Assembly: GCA_005503165.1 (NCBI GenBank)
Contig: SCNT01000005.1
Location: 1-64,000 of the forward strand
Length of the DNA: 64,000 nucleotides
Direction of reading: 5' to 3'
Source of the DNA: Sphingomonadaceae bacterium 3R27E2-A
GTDB lineage: Bacteria > Pseudomonadota > Alphaproteobacteria > Sphingomonadales > Sphingomonadaceae
The notes beneath the pieces are model-generated. The model had not been told where the DNA came from. It was given only the letters and a program-made list of their open reading frames with translations, and did no database searches. The translations under genes were made by a program, and so were the position numbers. Positions 8,685-17,179 of this stretch are shown in pieces (positions within the stretch are counted from its first letter, which is position 1; each line of letters starts with the position of its first letter).

Positions 8685-9338
8685 CTAAAGCCCGCCTTCC
8701 CCATCGGCATGCAGGCTCATCAGCGAATCCATCAACCCGTCGTCGGCGCTCGAGCACACCCCCAGCACCAGCGCCTCGTCGCAGCCCTCGGCGACGACAT
8801 AGGCGTGGCCCATCGACGAATCGAGATAGATGCCCTGGCCGACCTCGAGGATGATCGGGTCGTAAAATTCGGTATGCACCGCCATCCGCCCTTCGAGGAC
8901 GTAGATGAACTCCTCGCCCTGGTGGCGGACGAGCTCGCCGAACTCGGTCGCACTGTGCGCGCGAATCCGCGTCAGGATCGGGATCATGCGCTTCTGGCGG
9001 AGGTCGGTGCAGAGATAATGATAGTCGTAATTGTCGGTCGTCACGCGCACCGCATTGTCGAGCGTGCCGATGCTGCGCCGCCCGGTCACGCGCGGCGAGG
9101 CTTCCTCCGATTCTTCGGCGAAAAGGTCTGACATGCGCATGTTGAGCCGCTGGCTGAGCTGCTGCAGCTTGTCATAGCTCAAGGTCAGCCGGTCGTGCTC
9201 GACCTTCGACAGCGTCGAGACGGGAATACCCGATTTCGCGCTCATTTCCTTGAGCGTCCAGCGATTCCGCGACCGGATCCCGCGCATAACCTCGCCGAGC
9301 GTCGGCGGCTTGCTGCGGTTTGTCATCAGGGTCGCCAT
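8685..9338 (-). CDS. XRE-family regulator with C-terminal cupin sensor domain
   Basis: A 217-residue repressor-like protein. The N-terminal helix-turn-helix (about residues 14-70) reads 'IRSRNRWTLKEMSAKSGIPV' then 'STLSKVEHDRLTLSYDKL'. The C-terminal cupin (about 130-195) shows 'HQGEEFIYVLEGRMAVHTEF' and 'LEVGQGIYLDSSMGHAYVVA'. This architecture is common in regulators of amino-acid, polyamine and peptide catabolism, where the cupin binds the effector. The gene is divergent from the peptide/D-Glu cluster starting at 9468, and the intergenic region holds a site that recurs before 12633, so it is probably the local regulator. The start at 9338 lies only 7 bases from the -35 box of the rightward promoter. 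A second ATG four codons in (9326) is possible. Confidence 0.85.
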   Translation of the reverse strand: MATLMTNRSKPPTLGEVMRGIRSRNRWTLKEMSAKSGIPVSTLSKVEHDRLTLSYDKLQQLSQRLNMRMSDLFAEESEEASPRVTGRRSIGTLDNAVRVTTDNYDYHYLCTDLRQKRMIPILTRIRAHSATEFGELVRHQGEEFIYVLEGRMAVHTEFYDPIILEVGQGIYLDSSMGHAYVVAEGCDEALVLGVCSSADDGLMDSLMSLHADGEGGL

Positions 9339-9345
9339 AAGCTGT

Positions 9346-9397
9346 TTGACAATTTTCTAATCAGGATCATTATGTCCCTATTGGGCTAACAGATGTC
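9346..9397 (+). promoter_or_regulatory. promoter/operator A of the peptide/D-glutamate cluster
   Basis: A perfect -35 TTGACA at 9346-9351 is followed after 16 bases by a -10 CATTAT (9368-9373). The segment CAATTnTCTnATnAGGA just after the -35, and the downstream TATGTCCCTATTGGGCTAAC, both recur at the second promoter (12557-12600). An inverted pair AGGATCA-TTA-TGTCCCT spans the -10. The complementary strand carries CATAAT here, so a leftward promoter for the XRE-cupin gene probably overlaps. I infer an operator for that regulator. Confidence 0.65.
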
Positions 9398-9467
9398 AGC
9401 CCTTGGTAAGGGGTCGCGCTGCTCGCTGCAAGGGCCAGCGAGAGCGCCGCAAAAAAGGGAGGTGGCG

Positions 9468-11447
9468 ATGCGTTTCGTTCGCAAGCTGATGATCGGACTG
9501 GCGGCGCTCGCCGCGGTTCCGCTGATGGCGCAGGGGCCGGTCCCGGCCCCGTCCGTCAAGAAGGCCGCGGCCCCTGCGCTGCCAGCGGTCAAGACGCCCG
9601 CCGCGCCGGTCGCGCTCGACCGCGCCGACCTCGAAGCTTGGCTCGACGGGTACCTCCCCTATGCGCTCGAACGCGGCCGCATCCCGGGCGCGGTCGTGGT
9701 CGTGGTCAAGGGCGGCCAGGTCGTTCTCCAAAAAGGCTATGGCTATTCGGACGTCGCGAAACGCGCGCCGGTACTCCCCGAATCGACGCTCTTCCGTCCC
9801 GGGTCGGTGTCGAAGCTCGTCACCTGGACCGCGGTGATGCAGCAGGTCGAACGCGGCAAGATCGACCTCGACAAGGACGTCAACGCCTATCTCGATTTCA
9901 GGATTCCCGCCTTCGAGGGCAAGCCGATCACGATGCGCAACATCATGACGCACACCGCGGGCTTCGAGGAATCGGTGCGCCACCTGATCAGCAGCGATCC
10001 CAAGGCGGTGATGACGCTCAAGAAACAGATGCCGCTCGCGCTGCCCGAACGCGTCTTCGCGCCGGGCACGACCCCCGCCTATTCGAACTACGCCACCGCG
10101 CTCGCGGGCTATATCGTCGAGCGAGTGAGCGGCGAGGATTTCGACAACTATGTCGAAAGTCACGTCTTCAAGCCGCTCGGCATGACGCACGCGACCTTTC
10201 GCCAGCCGCTGCCGAAGGCGCTCGCGCCGCATATGTCGAAGGGCTATCCCGACATCACGCAGAAAGCGCAGCCCTTCGAAATGGTGATCCCCGCCCCCGC
10301 GGGCAGCCTGTCGGCCTCGGGCGCCGACATGGCCAAGTTCATGATCGCGCATCTCAATGACGGCGCCGGGCTGATGAAGCCCGAAACCGCCAAGATGATG
10401 CACGATTACAAGGCGCCGGGCGTGGGCCCGCTCAACAGAATGGCGCTCGGTTTCTACGAACAATGGGTCAACGGCCACCGCGCGATCGCGCATGGCGGCG
10501 ACACCGTGTGGTTCCACTCCTATCTATGGCTCTTCCCCGACAGCGACATCGGGCTCTACATCTCGATGAACGCGCCGGGAAAGGCCGGCGACGCGGGCGC
10601 GGTGCGCAGCGCGCTGTTCCACAAGTTCGCCGACCGCTACCTGCCCGGCGACGAAAGGCCCGGCGCCGTCGATGCCGAGACCGCGAAGCAACATGCGCAG
10701 ATGATGGTCGGAAACTATGTCAGCAGCCGCGGCAGCTTCACCAATTTCCTCAGCGTCCTCGGCCTGCTCGGACAGGCGCAGGTCGGGCTCACCGAGGACG
10801 GCAAGCTCAGCTTCCCGGCGCTCGACGGGCTCGGCGCCGGCGCGCGCGACTGGGTCGAGGTCGAACCCTTCGTGTGGCGCGACACCGGCACCGGCGAGCG
10901 GCTCGCCGCCGAGGTCAAGGACGGCCGCGTCGTCCGGATGAGCGTCGATGCGGGCTCGCCCTTCATGGTGTTCGAACCCGCCCCCGCGGCGACCAACGCC
11001 GCCTGGCTCAGCCCGGCGATGCTCTTCGCGCTGGCGATGGTCGTGCTCGCGGCGCTCGCCTGGCCGGTGCGCGCGCTGGTGCGGCGCAGCTACAAGGCGG
11101 AGTTTGCGCTCACCGGGCCGTCGCTCCGCGCGTACCGCCTGTCGCGCGTCTTCGCCTGGCTGGTGATCGCGGCGCTGGTCGGCTGGGGCGGGCTGATCAT
11201 GGCCTTTTCGGCCGACATCGGCAGCATCGGCGGGCCGCTCGACTGGCTGATCCACCTGCTGCGCATCCTGACCCCGCTCGCAAGCTTCGGCCTGCTGGCG
11301 ACGGCGGGCTGGCACCTGGGGCGCACGATCAAGGACAAGCGCCGCTGGACGATGAAACTCGGCGCGGTGCTCCTGGTGCTCGCCGCGCTGGTGCTCGCCT
11401 GGGTTACGCTCGCCTTCCACCTCTACGGCTTCGACATGGTGTATTGA
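9468..11447 (+). CDS. membrane-anchored serine hydrolase (beta-lactamase class C fold)
   Basis: A 659-residue protein starting at the ATG at 9468 behind GGGAGGTGG. The signal peptide is residues 1-22 (ending LMAQG). The catalytic domain of about residues 50-430 has the nucleophile motif SxxK in 'RPGSVSKLVTW', the YxN motif in 'PAYSNYATALAG' and an HGG in 'AIAHGGDTVWF'. This marks the beta-lactamase/D-aminopeptidase/DD-peptidase superfamily. The C-terminal quarter (about 525-659) holds four membrane helices. It is the first gene of a unit with the dgcA-like epimerase, whose ATG overlaps its TGA. In this setting a periplasm-facing peptidase or amidase acting on D-amino-acid peptides is likelier than antibiotic resistance. 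Confidence 0.82.
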   Translation: MRFVRKLMIGLAALAAVPLMAQGPVPAPSVKKAAAPALPAVKTPAAPVALDRADLEAWLDGYLPYALERGRIPGAVVVVVKGGQVVLQKGYGYSDVAKRAPVLPESTLFRPGSVSKLVTWTAVMQQVERGKIDLDKDVNAYLDFRIPAFEGKPITMRNIMTHTAGFEESVRHLISSDPKAVMTLKKQMPLALPERVFAPGTTPAYSNYATALAGYIVERVSGEDFDNYVESHVFKPLGMTHATFRQPLPKALAPHMSKGYPDITQKAQPFEMVIPAPAGSLSASGADMAKFMIAHLNDGAGLMKPETAKMMHDYKAPGVGPLNRMALGFYEQWVNGHRAIAHGGDTVWFHSYLWLFPDSDIGLYISMNAPGKAGDAGAVRSALFHKFADRYLPGDERPGAVDAETAKQHAQMMVGNYVSSRGSFTNFLSVLGLLGQAQVGLTEDGKLSFPALDGLGAGARDWVEVEPFVWRDTGTGERLAAEVKDGRVVRMSVDAGSPFMVFEPAPAATNAAWLSPAMLFALAMVVLAALAWPVRALVRRSYKAEFALTGPSLRAYRLSRVFAWLVIAALVGWGGLIMAFSADIGSIGGPLDWLIHLLRILTPLASFGLLATAGWHLGRTIKDKRRWTMKLGAVLLVLAALVLAWVTLAFHLYGFDMVY

Positions 11448-12454
11448 TGGCGACCATGGACCGGCAGAAACTGGCGCTCGACCTCCGGGTCGAGCGCTTT
11501 CCCTACCACCAGCCCTTCCGCATCTCGGGGCATGTCTTCACCGAGACCGCCTTGCTTGTCGCCACCCTGTCCGACGGCACGCACACCGGGCGCGGCGAGG
11601 GGGCGGGGGTCTATTATCTCGGCGACGATATCGACCATATGCTCGCCCAGGCGACCGTCGTGCGCCCCGCCATCGAGGCGGGCGCGACGCGCGCCGAACT
11701 CCAGAATCTGCTGCCCCCCGGCGGCGCACGCAACGCGATCGACTGCGCTTTCTGGGAGCTGGAGGCGAAGCAGGCGGGGCGGCCCGTATGGGACCTTGCC
11801 GGGCTGGAGGCGCCGAAAGCTCTACGCTCGACGCTGACGCTCGGTGCCGACGAACCGGGCAAGATGGCGCGCGCGGCGCGCGCCATCGATCCCGAGGCGC
11901 CGGTGAAGGTCAAGCTCACCGGCGATTTGGACGACGATATCGCGCGCGTCGAGGCGATCCGCGCCGCGCGGCCCGAGGCGTGGATCGGGGTCGATGCCAA
12001 CCAGGGCTATGATATCGCGACGCTGCGCAAATTGCTCCCGGTGCTGGCCGCGAGCGGCGTCGCGCAGCTCGAACAACCGCTGAAGCGCGGGCGCGAGGCC
12101 GATCTCGACGGGCTCAAGCGGCCCTTGCCCTTCGTTGCCGATGAAAGCGCGGTGACGCTCGCCGACACCGCCTCGCTGATCGGGCGCTTCGATGTGGTGA
12201 ACATCAAGCTCGACAAGTGCGGTGGGCTCACCGAGGGGCTGGCGATCGCGCGGCAGGCGAAGAAGCTGGGGCTCGACGTGATGGTCGGCAACATGATGGG
12301 CACCAGCCTGTCGATGGCGCCCTCCTATCTGGTCGGCCAGCTCTGCGACATCGTCGACCTCGACGGCCCGACCTTCCTCGCGCGCGACCGCGCGCCGGGG
12401 GTCGAATATCGCGGCGGCATGATCCACTGTCCCGAGGAAATCTGGGGTCGGTAG
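11447..12454 (+). CDS. dgcA: enolase-superfamily dipeptide / N-acetyl-glutamate epimerase (DgcA-like)
   Basis: A 335-residue member of the L-Ala-D/L-Glu epimerase family. Visible catalytic residues are the lysine pair in 'VKVKLTGD', metal ligands in 'GVDANQGY', 'EQPL' and 'ADESA', and the second acid/base Lys in 'NIKLDKCGG'. Family members epimerise L-Ala-D-Glu from murein. In the DgcN-DgcA pathway described for marine Proteobacteria, the enzyme racemises N-acetyl-D-glutamate to the L form. The presence of a DUF1611/DgcN homologue at 16004 in the same cluster favours the second role, but both activities are possible. The ATG at 11447 overlaps the stop of the preceding hydrolase by one base. 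Confidence 0.82.
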   Translation: MATMDRQKLALDLRVERFPYHQPFRISGHVFTETALLVATLSDGTHTGRGEGAGVYYLGDDIDHMLAQATVVRPAIEAGATRAELQNLLPPGGARNAIDCAFWELEAKQAGRPVWDLAGLEAPKALRSTLTLGADEPGKMARAARAIDPEAPVKVKLTGDLDDDIARVEAIRAARPEAWIGVDANQGYDIATLRKLLPVLAASGVAQLEQPLKRGREADLDGLKRPLPFVADESAVTLADTASLIGRFDVVNIKLDKCGGLTEGLAIARQAKKLGLDVMVGNMMGTSLSMAPSYLVGQLCDIVDLDGPTFLARDRAPGVEYRGGMIHCPEEIWGR

Positions 12455-12465
12455 GCCCCATCTCG

Positions 12466-12541
12466 CGTCACCCCGGACTTGATCCGGGGTCCCGCTTTTC
12501 GATGTGGCGGAGCGGGACCCCGGGTCAAGCCCGGGGTGACG
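12466..12541. repeat. palindromic intergenic repeat, family B
   Basis: CGTCACCCCGGACTTGATCC followed by GGGGTCCCGCT is matched by an inverted copy AGCGGGACCCCGGGTCAAGC then CCGGGGTGACG. This is a long hairpin-forming element; this type is often seen between sphingomonad genes. A single degenerate arm of the same family occurs at 25761-25785. It ends the first transcription unit of the cluster, just before promoter B. Confidence 0.85.
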
Positions 12542-12556
12542 AAAATAGATAGACGA

Positions 12557-12600
12557 TATGTCCTATTTGGGTTGACAATTCTCTGATTAGGACAATAGTC
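12557..12600 (+). promoter_or_regulatory. promoter/operator B of the peptide/D-glutamate cluster
   Basis: The -35 TTGACA at 12572-12577 is followed 17 bases on by ATAGTC as a weak -10. The stretch starting at the -35 matches promoter A in 20 of 23 positions apart from a one-base gap. TATGTCCTATTTGGGTTGAC (12557-12576) also matches the downstream half of site A. A perfect inverted repeat TGTCCTA (12559-12565) and TAGGACA (12588-12594) brackets the -35. Inferred to be a second target of the XRE-cupin regulator, driving the seven-gene unit from 12633. Confidence 0.65.
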
Positions 12601-12632
12601 TCGAATTCGTAATTTCAGGAGGTCGAAACGGG

Positions 12633-13775
12633 ATGGCGACGTCATTCCCAGTGACGCGCCGCGCGGTCATCGCGGGCGCGGTCGGTGCCGCTTTGTCCGC
12701 ACCGATGATCAACCGGGGCGCCTTTGCCTTCGCGGGCGCGTCGGCGAAATCCTATTCGCGCCGCGCGGTCGACCTCGTCGCCTCGTCGCTGGTCATCGAC
12801 ATGCTCGCGCCGCTCAAGATCACGCTGTCGCCCGACTATGTCACCCGCCGCCTGACCGATGCCGAAGCCGCCGAGTTTCGCGCCAGCGGCATCACCGGCT
12901 TCCACAACGCCTATGGCCTCGGCGGCCCCGACGCGCGCGTGCAGGCGCTCGAATATCTCGCCGCCTGGCAGCATTTCGCCGGGCATAATGCGCATGCCTT
13001 CGCGCTCGTCGGCGACGCCGCGGACCTCGACCGCGCCAAGGCCGACAGGAAATGCGCCGTCATCATGGGCATCCAGAACGCCGAGCATTTCGAGCGCGTC
13101 GAGGACGTCGCGGCCTTCCGCCGCCTCGGCCTTCGCTGCGCGCAGCTCACCTACAACAGCCAGAACCGCATCGGATCGGGCAGCACCGAGCGCGTCGACG
13201 GCGGGGTCAGCGACTTCGGCGCCGCGATTATCGCCGAGATGGAAAAACAGAAGATGCTCGTCGACGTCTCGCATTGCGGCGACCGCACCACGCTCGATGC
13301 GATCGAGATCGCCAAGGGGCCGATCGCGATCACCCACAGCAACGCCCGCGCGCTCGTCGACCATCCGCGCGTGAAGACCGACGCGGCGATCAAGGCGCTC
13401 GCCGCGAAGGGCGGGGTGATGGGCATCACCGGCGTGCGCATGTTCGTGCGCGCGAGCGACCCGACCAACGTCGGGCATATGGCCGACCATATCGACCATG
13501 TCGCGAAACTCACCGCGATCGAGCATGTCGGCATCGGCTCCGACGCCGACCTGCACGGCTACGACGACATGGAACCGTCGGAATATGCCGCGCTCAAGGG
13601 CAGCTACAAGGCAAGCTACGGCTTTCGCGACAAGATCGACATCGACGGCTTCGACCATCCCTTGAAGGTCTTCGACCTGACCGAGGAACTCATTCGCCGC
13701 AACTATTCCAATCAAAACATCAGCGCCGTGCTCGGGGGCAATTTCCGCCGCCTGCTCGGCCAAGTCTGGGGGTAA
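12633..13775 (+). CDS. M19-family (membrane dipeptidase) hydrolase, Tat-exported, altered metal site
   Basis: A 380-residue protein starting at ATG 12633 after AGGAGGTCG. The N-terminus 'TRRAVIAGAVGAALSAPM' resembles a Tat signal. The renal dipeptidase (M19) fold is shown by 'LVDVSHCGDRTTLD', 'IAITHSNARALVDHPR' and 'HVGIGSDADLHG', which supply two His and one Asp metal ligand. The usual first motif HxD is replaced (VIDMLAP), and the bridging Glu position reads 'GIQNAEHF'. It therefore belongs to a divergent M19 branch, and its metal content or reaction may differ. It heads the long unit controlled by promoter B; four bases separate it from the TonB receptor gene. Confidence 0.82.
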   Translation: MATSFPVTRRAVIAGAVGAALSAPMINRGAFAFAGASAKSYSRRAVDLVASSLVIDMLAPLKITLSPDYVTRRLTDAEAAEFRASGITGFHNAYGLGGPDARVQALEYLAAWQHFAGHNAHAFALVGDAADLDRAKADRKCAVIMGIQNAEHFERVEDVAAFRRLGLRCAQLTYNSQNRIGSGSTERVDGGVSDFGAAIIAEMEKQKMLVDVSHCGDRTTLDAIEIAKGPIAITHSNARALVDHPRVKTDAAIKALAAKGGVMGITGVRMFVRASDPTNVGHMADHIDHVAKLTAIEHVGIGSDADLHGYDDMEPSEYAALKGSYKASYGFRDKIDIDGFDHPLKVFDLTEELIRRNYSNQNISAVLGGNFRRLLGQVWG

Positions 13776-13779
13776 GACG

Positions 13780-15984
13780 ATGAAAAAGACGATATTGATT
13801 GCCGCAAGCCTGACCGCGATGGCCGCCGCCATGCCCGCCCATGCCGAAGAAGCGGCGGGCGAGTCCGAAAGCGACATCGTCGTCACCGCGCAGAAGCGCG
13901 AGCAATTGCTGATCGACGTGCCGCAATCGGTCAGCGTCGTGTCGGGCGAGGCGCTGGAAAAACTCCAGGCCAACAGCTTCGCGGACTTTTTGAAGGCGGT
14001 CCCGGGGCTGCAGCTCAACCAGACGACGCCCGGCTTCGGGCGCCTCGTGCTGCGCGGCGTCAACACCGGCGGCGTCGCCTCGACCGTCGCGGTCTATCAG
14101 GACGAGACGACCTTCGGGTCGAGCAGCGGCCTCGTCAATGGCGCGATTCTGGCCGGCGACTTCGACACCTTCGACATCGAACGCATCGAGGTGCTGCGCG
14201 GGCCGCAGGGCACGATCTACGGAGCCAGTTCGATGGGCGGCGTGCTCAAATATGTGACCCGCAAGCCCGAGACCGGCGAATTCGAGGTCCGCGCGCGCGG
14301 CAGCGTCGAGGCGACCAGGGGGGGCGACGAATCCTTCCTCGGCAGCGCGGTGGTCAACATCCCGCTCGGCGAGACGCTCGCCTTCCGCGCCTCGGGATTC
14401 TACCGCGACTATGGCGGCCATATCGACTCGATCGGGACCGCGGGGTCGGACGTCGAGAAGAATATCAACGATTCGAAGAGCTATGGCGGGCGCGCATCGC
14501 TGCTGTTCAAGCCGAGCGAGACGCTTTCGATCCAGCTCAGCACCTATCTGCAGAACCTCGAGACCAGCGCGTCGAACAATGTCGACAGCGACCCCGCGAC
14601 CGGCCGCACGCTGTACGGCAACCTCACCCAGTCGCAGTTCGTGCCCGAGGGCACCGACGTGCGCTACCGCGTCTACAGCGCGGTGGTCGATGCCGACCTC
14701 GGCTTCGCGAACCTCGTCTCCGCGACGAGCTACAGCACCTTGTCGCAAAGCTTCCGCGGCGATCTGACGACGCAGTTCGGCGGGCTGATCGAGGCGATCT
14801 TCGGCACACCCAACGACTTCTTCCAGGGCCAACTAACCCGCGTCCGCCGCGTGACGCAGGAAGTGCGCCTGCAGTCGCCCGAAAGCGACACGTTCGAATG
14901 GTTGATCGGCGGCTATTACACGCGCGAGAAGGGCGTTATCGACCAGACCTTCAACGCAGTGACGCCCGGCACGCTGACGCCCATCGCCGGCCTGCCGCTG
15001 CTCGGTGTCGCGCGGATTGATTCGCGCTACCGCGAAATCGCGGGCTTCGCCAATGCGACCCTGCACCTCGGCGAGCGTTTCGACCTGACCTTCGGCGGCC
15101 GCTACAGCGGCAACAGGCAATCGGCGCTGCAGGTATCCGACGGCGTGCTCGCGGGCGGCCCCAACACCCTGCCGGTCGCGCGCTCGTCGGAAAATGTCTT
15201 CACCTTCTCGGTCGCGCCGAGCTTCGAGGTCAGCGAGCAGGCGACCGTCTATGCGCGCGTCGCCAAGGGTTTCCGCCCCGGCGGCCCCAACATCCTCGCC
15301 CCGGGGGCGCCGGCGAACCTCGCCACCTATGGTTCGGACTCGCTGATCAGCTATGAAATCGGCGTGAAGGCCGAGACCGCCGACCGGACCTTCGGCATCG
15401 ATATTGCGGCCTTCCACATCGACTGGAAGGACATCCAGGTGTTCGGCCAGATCAACAATTTCGGGGTCAATTTCAACGGCGGCAAGGCAAAGAGCGACGG
15501 CCTGGAGTTTACCACCACGCTGCGGCCGACCCAGGGCTTGGTCTTCTCGCTCAACGGCGCTTACACCAACGCCAAGCTGAAGGACGACACCCCGCCGCAG
15601 GTGGGCGGCCTGACGGGCGACCGGCTGCCCTACACGCCGAAATACAGCTTCGGCGCCAACGTCGATTATGAATGGGATCTGGGCGGCGAGACGACAGCCT
15701 ATGCCGGTGCCTCGCTGCGCAGCCTGTCGAAACAGCCGGCGGGCTTCGACTTCGCCTTCCGCAGCGCCAACGGCCGCCAGCGCTACCTGCCGTCCTATGA
15801 GGTTGTCGACCTGCGCGCCGGCCTTGATTTCGGCCGCTATTCGCTGGAAGTCTATGCCAAGAACCTGTTCGACAGCGAAGGCAAGACGTCGTTCGAAGTG
15901 CCCGGCAACATCCCGCTTGGCGCGGGCGGCACCGCGGTCATCCGGCCGCGCACGATCGGCGCGACGCTGACGGCCGGCTTCTGA
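13780..15984 (+). CDS. TonB-dependent outer-membrane receptor
   Basis: A 734-residue receptor with a signal peptide (residues 1-22), a TonB box-like DIVVTAQKR, and a plug domain of about residues 40-160 ('VPQSVSVVSGEALEKLQANS', 'IERIEVLRGPQGTIYGASSM'). A 22-strand-type barrel ends in the aromatic 'IGATLTAGF'. It resembles the sphingomonad receptors usually labelled iron-complex transport, but its place between a dipeptidase and DgcN argues for uptake of a peptide or D-amino-acid substrate. The ligand cannot be read from the sequence. Confidence 0.88.
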   Translation: MKKTILIAASLTAMAAAMPAHAEEAAGESESDIVVTAQKREQLLIDVPQSVSVVSGEALEKLQANSFADFLKAVPGLQLNQTTPGFGRLVLRGVNTGGVASTVAVYQDETTFGSSSGLVNGAILAGDFDTFDIERIEVLRGPQGTIYGASSMGGVLKYVTRKPETGEFEVRARGSVEATRGGDESFLGSAVVNIPLGETLAFRASGFYRDYGGHIDSIGTAGSDVEKNINDSKSYGGRASLLFKPSETLSIQLSTYLQNLETSASNNVDSDPATGRTLYGNLTQSQFVPEGTDVRYRVYSAVVDADLGFANLVSATSYSTLSQSFRGDLTTQFGGLIEAIFGTPNDFFQGQLTRVRRVTQEVRLQSPESDTFEWLIGGYYTREKGVIDQTFNAVTPGTLTPIAGLPLLGVARIDSRYREIAGFANATLHLGERFDLTFGGRYSGNRQSALQVSDGVLAGGPNTLPVARSSENVFTFSVAPSFEVSEQATVYARVAKGFRPGGPNILAPGAPANLATYGSDSLISYEIGVKAETADRTFGIDIAAFHIDWKDIQVFGQINNFGVNFNGGKAKSDGLEFTTTLRPTQGLVFSLNGAYTNAKLKDDTPPQVGGLTGDRLPYTPKYSFGANVDYEWDLGGETTAYAGASLRSLSKQPAGFDFAFRSANGRQRYLPSYEVVDLRAGLDFGRYSLEVYAKNLFDSEGKTSFEVPGNIPLGAGGTAVIRPRTIGATLTAGF

Positions 15985-16003
15985 CGCGACCGGAGTGACC
16001 AAG

Positions 16004-17044
16004 ATGAACGCGCCCACCGGACGCCTGTCCGACCGCTTGACCCTGCCGCAGCCCTATCTGCTGTTCCTCGGCGACACCACCGAGGCGAGCTTTGCAAAGA
16101 CCGCCTTCGGGCTCGCCGACTGGGCGGCGGATCGCTGCGTCGGCGAATTTTCCGCCGCGGGATGCACCGTCACCACCGGCCTGCCGCGGATGGGTCCCGC
16201 GGCGGCGAGGGCGGCGGGGGCGCGGTCGCTGGTGATCGGCGTCGCCAACCAGGGCGGCGTGATCGGCGAAAGCTGGGTCGCGATCCTGATCGAGGCGATG
16301 GAGGCGGGGCTCGACGTCGTCGCCGGGCTGCACACGCGGCTGGCCAGCGTGCCCGCGCTGGTCGAGGCGGCGCGGCGCACCGGCCAGCGGCTGATCGACG
16401 TGCGCACCCCGCCCGCCGACATCCCGATCGGCACCGGGATCAAGCGGTCCGGCAAGCGCCTGCTCACCGTCGGCACCGACTGCGCACTGGGCAAGAAATA
16501 TACCGCGCTCGCACTGCACCGCGCCTTCGCCGAGCGCGGACTCGACGCCGATTTCCGCGCTACCGGCCAGACCGGCATCATGATCGCAGGCGGCGGCATT
16601 CCGATGGATGCGGTGGTCTCGGACTTCGAGGCGGGGGCGGCCGAAATCCTCAGCCCCGATGCGCCCGCCGACCACTGGGATATCATCGAGGGGCAGGGGT
16701 CGATCTTCAATCCCGCCTATGCCGCGGTGTCGCTCGGCCTGCTCCACGGCAGCCAGCCCGACGTCTTCGTCGTGTGCCACGACCCGTCGCGCAAGGTGAT
16801 CCTCGGCATGGAAAGCTTTGCGTTGCCCAGCGTCGAGGAGGTCATCGACCTGACGATCCGCCTCGGCAGCCGCACCAATCCCGCGATCCGCTGCGGCGGC
16901 ATCAGCCTCAACACCTCGAGCCTCGGCGCGGGCGAGGCCGAGGCGCTGCTTGGCGCCGAAAGCCGGCGGCTCGGGCTGCCGGTTGCCGACCCGATCCGCG
17001 GCGGCGCGGCCTTTGCCGCGCTCGTGGACAATATCCTCTCATGA
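16004..17044 (+). CDS. dgcN: DUF1611 protein, probable D-glutamate N-acetyltransferase (DgcN-like)
   Basis: A 346-residue DUF1611-family protein. The ATG at 16004 follows CGGAG; a GTG at 15995 is upstream and less likely. The N-terminal Rossmann-like half (about 15-140) is followed by a P-loop-like 'LTVGTDCALGKKYTAL' near residue 158. Further marks are 'FRATGQTGIMIAGGGIPMD', 'IIEGQGSIFNPAY' and 'CHDPSRK'. Family members were formerly 'hypothetical' and are now linked to D-glutamate catabolism: DgcN acetylates D-Glu with acetyl-CoA, and DgcA then epimerises the product. A dgcA-like gene lies at 11447 in the same cluster, which supports this assignment strongly, though not by experiment. Confidence 0.78.
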   Translation: MNAPTGRLSDRLTLPQPYLLFLGDTTEASFAKTAFGLADWAADRCVGEFSAAGCTVTTGLPRMGPAAARAAGARSLVIGVANQGGVIGESWVAILIEAMEAGLDVVAGLHTRLASVPALVEAARRTGQRLIDVRTPPADIPIGTGIKRSGKRLLTVGTDCALGKKYTALALHRAFAERGLDADFRATGQTGIMIAGGGIPMDAVVSDFEAGAAEILSPDAPADHWDIIEGQGSIFNPAYAAVSLGLLHGSQPDVFVVCHDPSRKVILGMESFALPSVEEVIDLTIRLGSRTNPAIRCGGISLNTSSLGAGEAEALLGAESRRLGLPVADPIRGGAAFAALVDNILS

Positions 17045-17048
17045 CGGC

Positions 17049-17176
17049 CTGCTTCCTGCGTCCCTGCCAAGGCAGGGGCCCGTCTCCGGCCGTCGCGAAA
17101 TTCGGCGAGCGGCTATCGGGGACGATGATCCAGGTGATGGGCCCCTGCCTTCGCAGGGACGCAAGCCAGGAAGCAG
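17049..17176. repeat. MITE-like inverted repeat element between dgcN-like gene and permease, family D
   Basis: The left arm 17049-17081 (CTGCTTCCTGCGTCCCTGCC and onward) is matched by an inverted right arm 17139-17176 (ending AGGGACGCAAGCCAGGAAGC-AG) with one four-base insertion, about 30 paired bases. The core is about 57 bases with no gene. The AGGAAG at 17168-17173 inside the right arm is the only visible ribosome site for the permease at 17180. Confidence 0.8.
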
Positions 17177-17179
17177 CCG

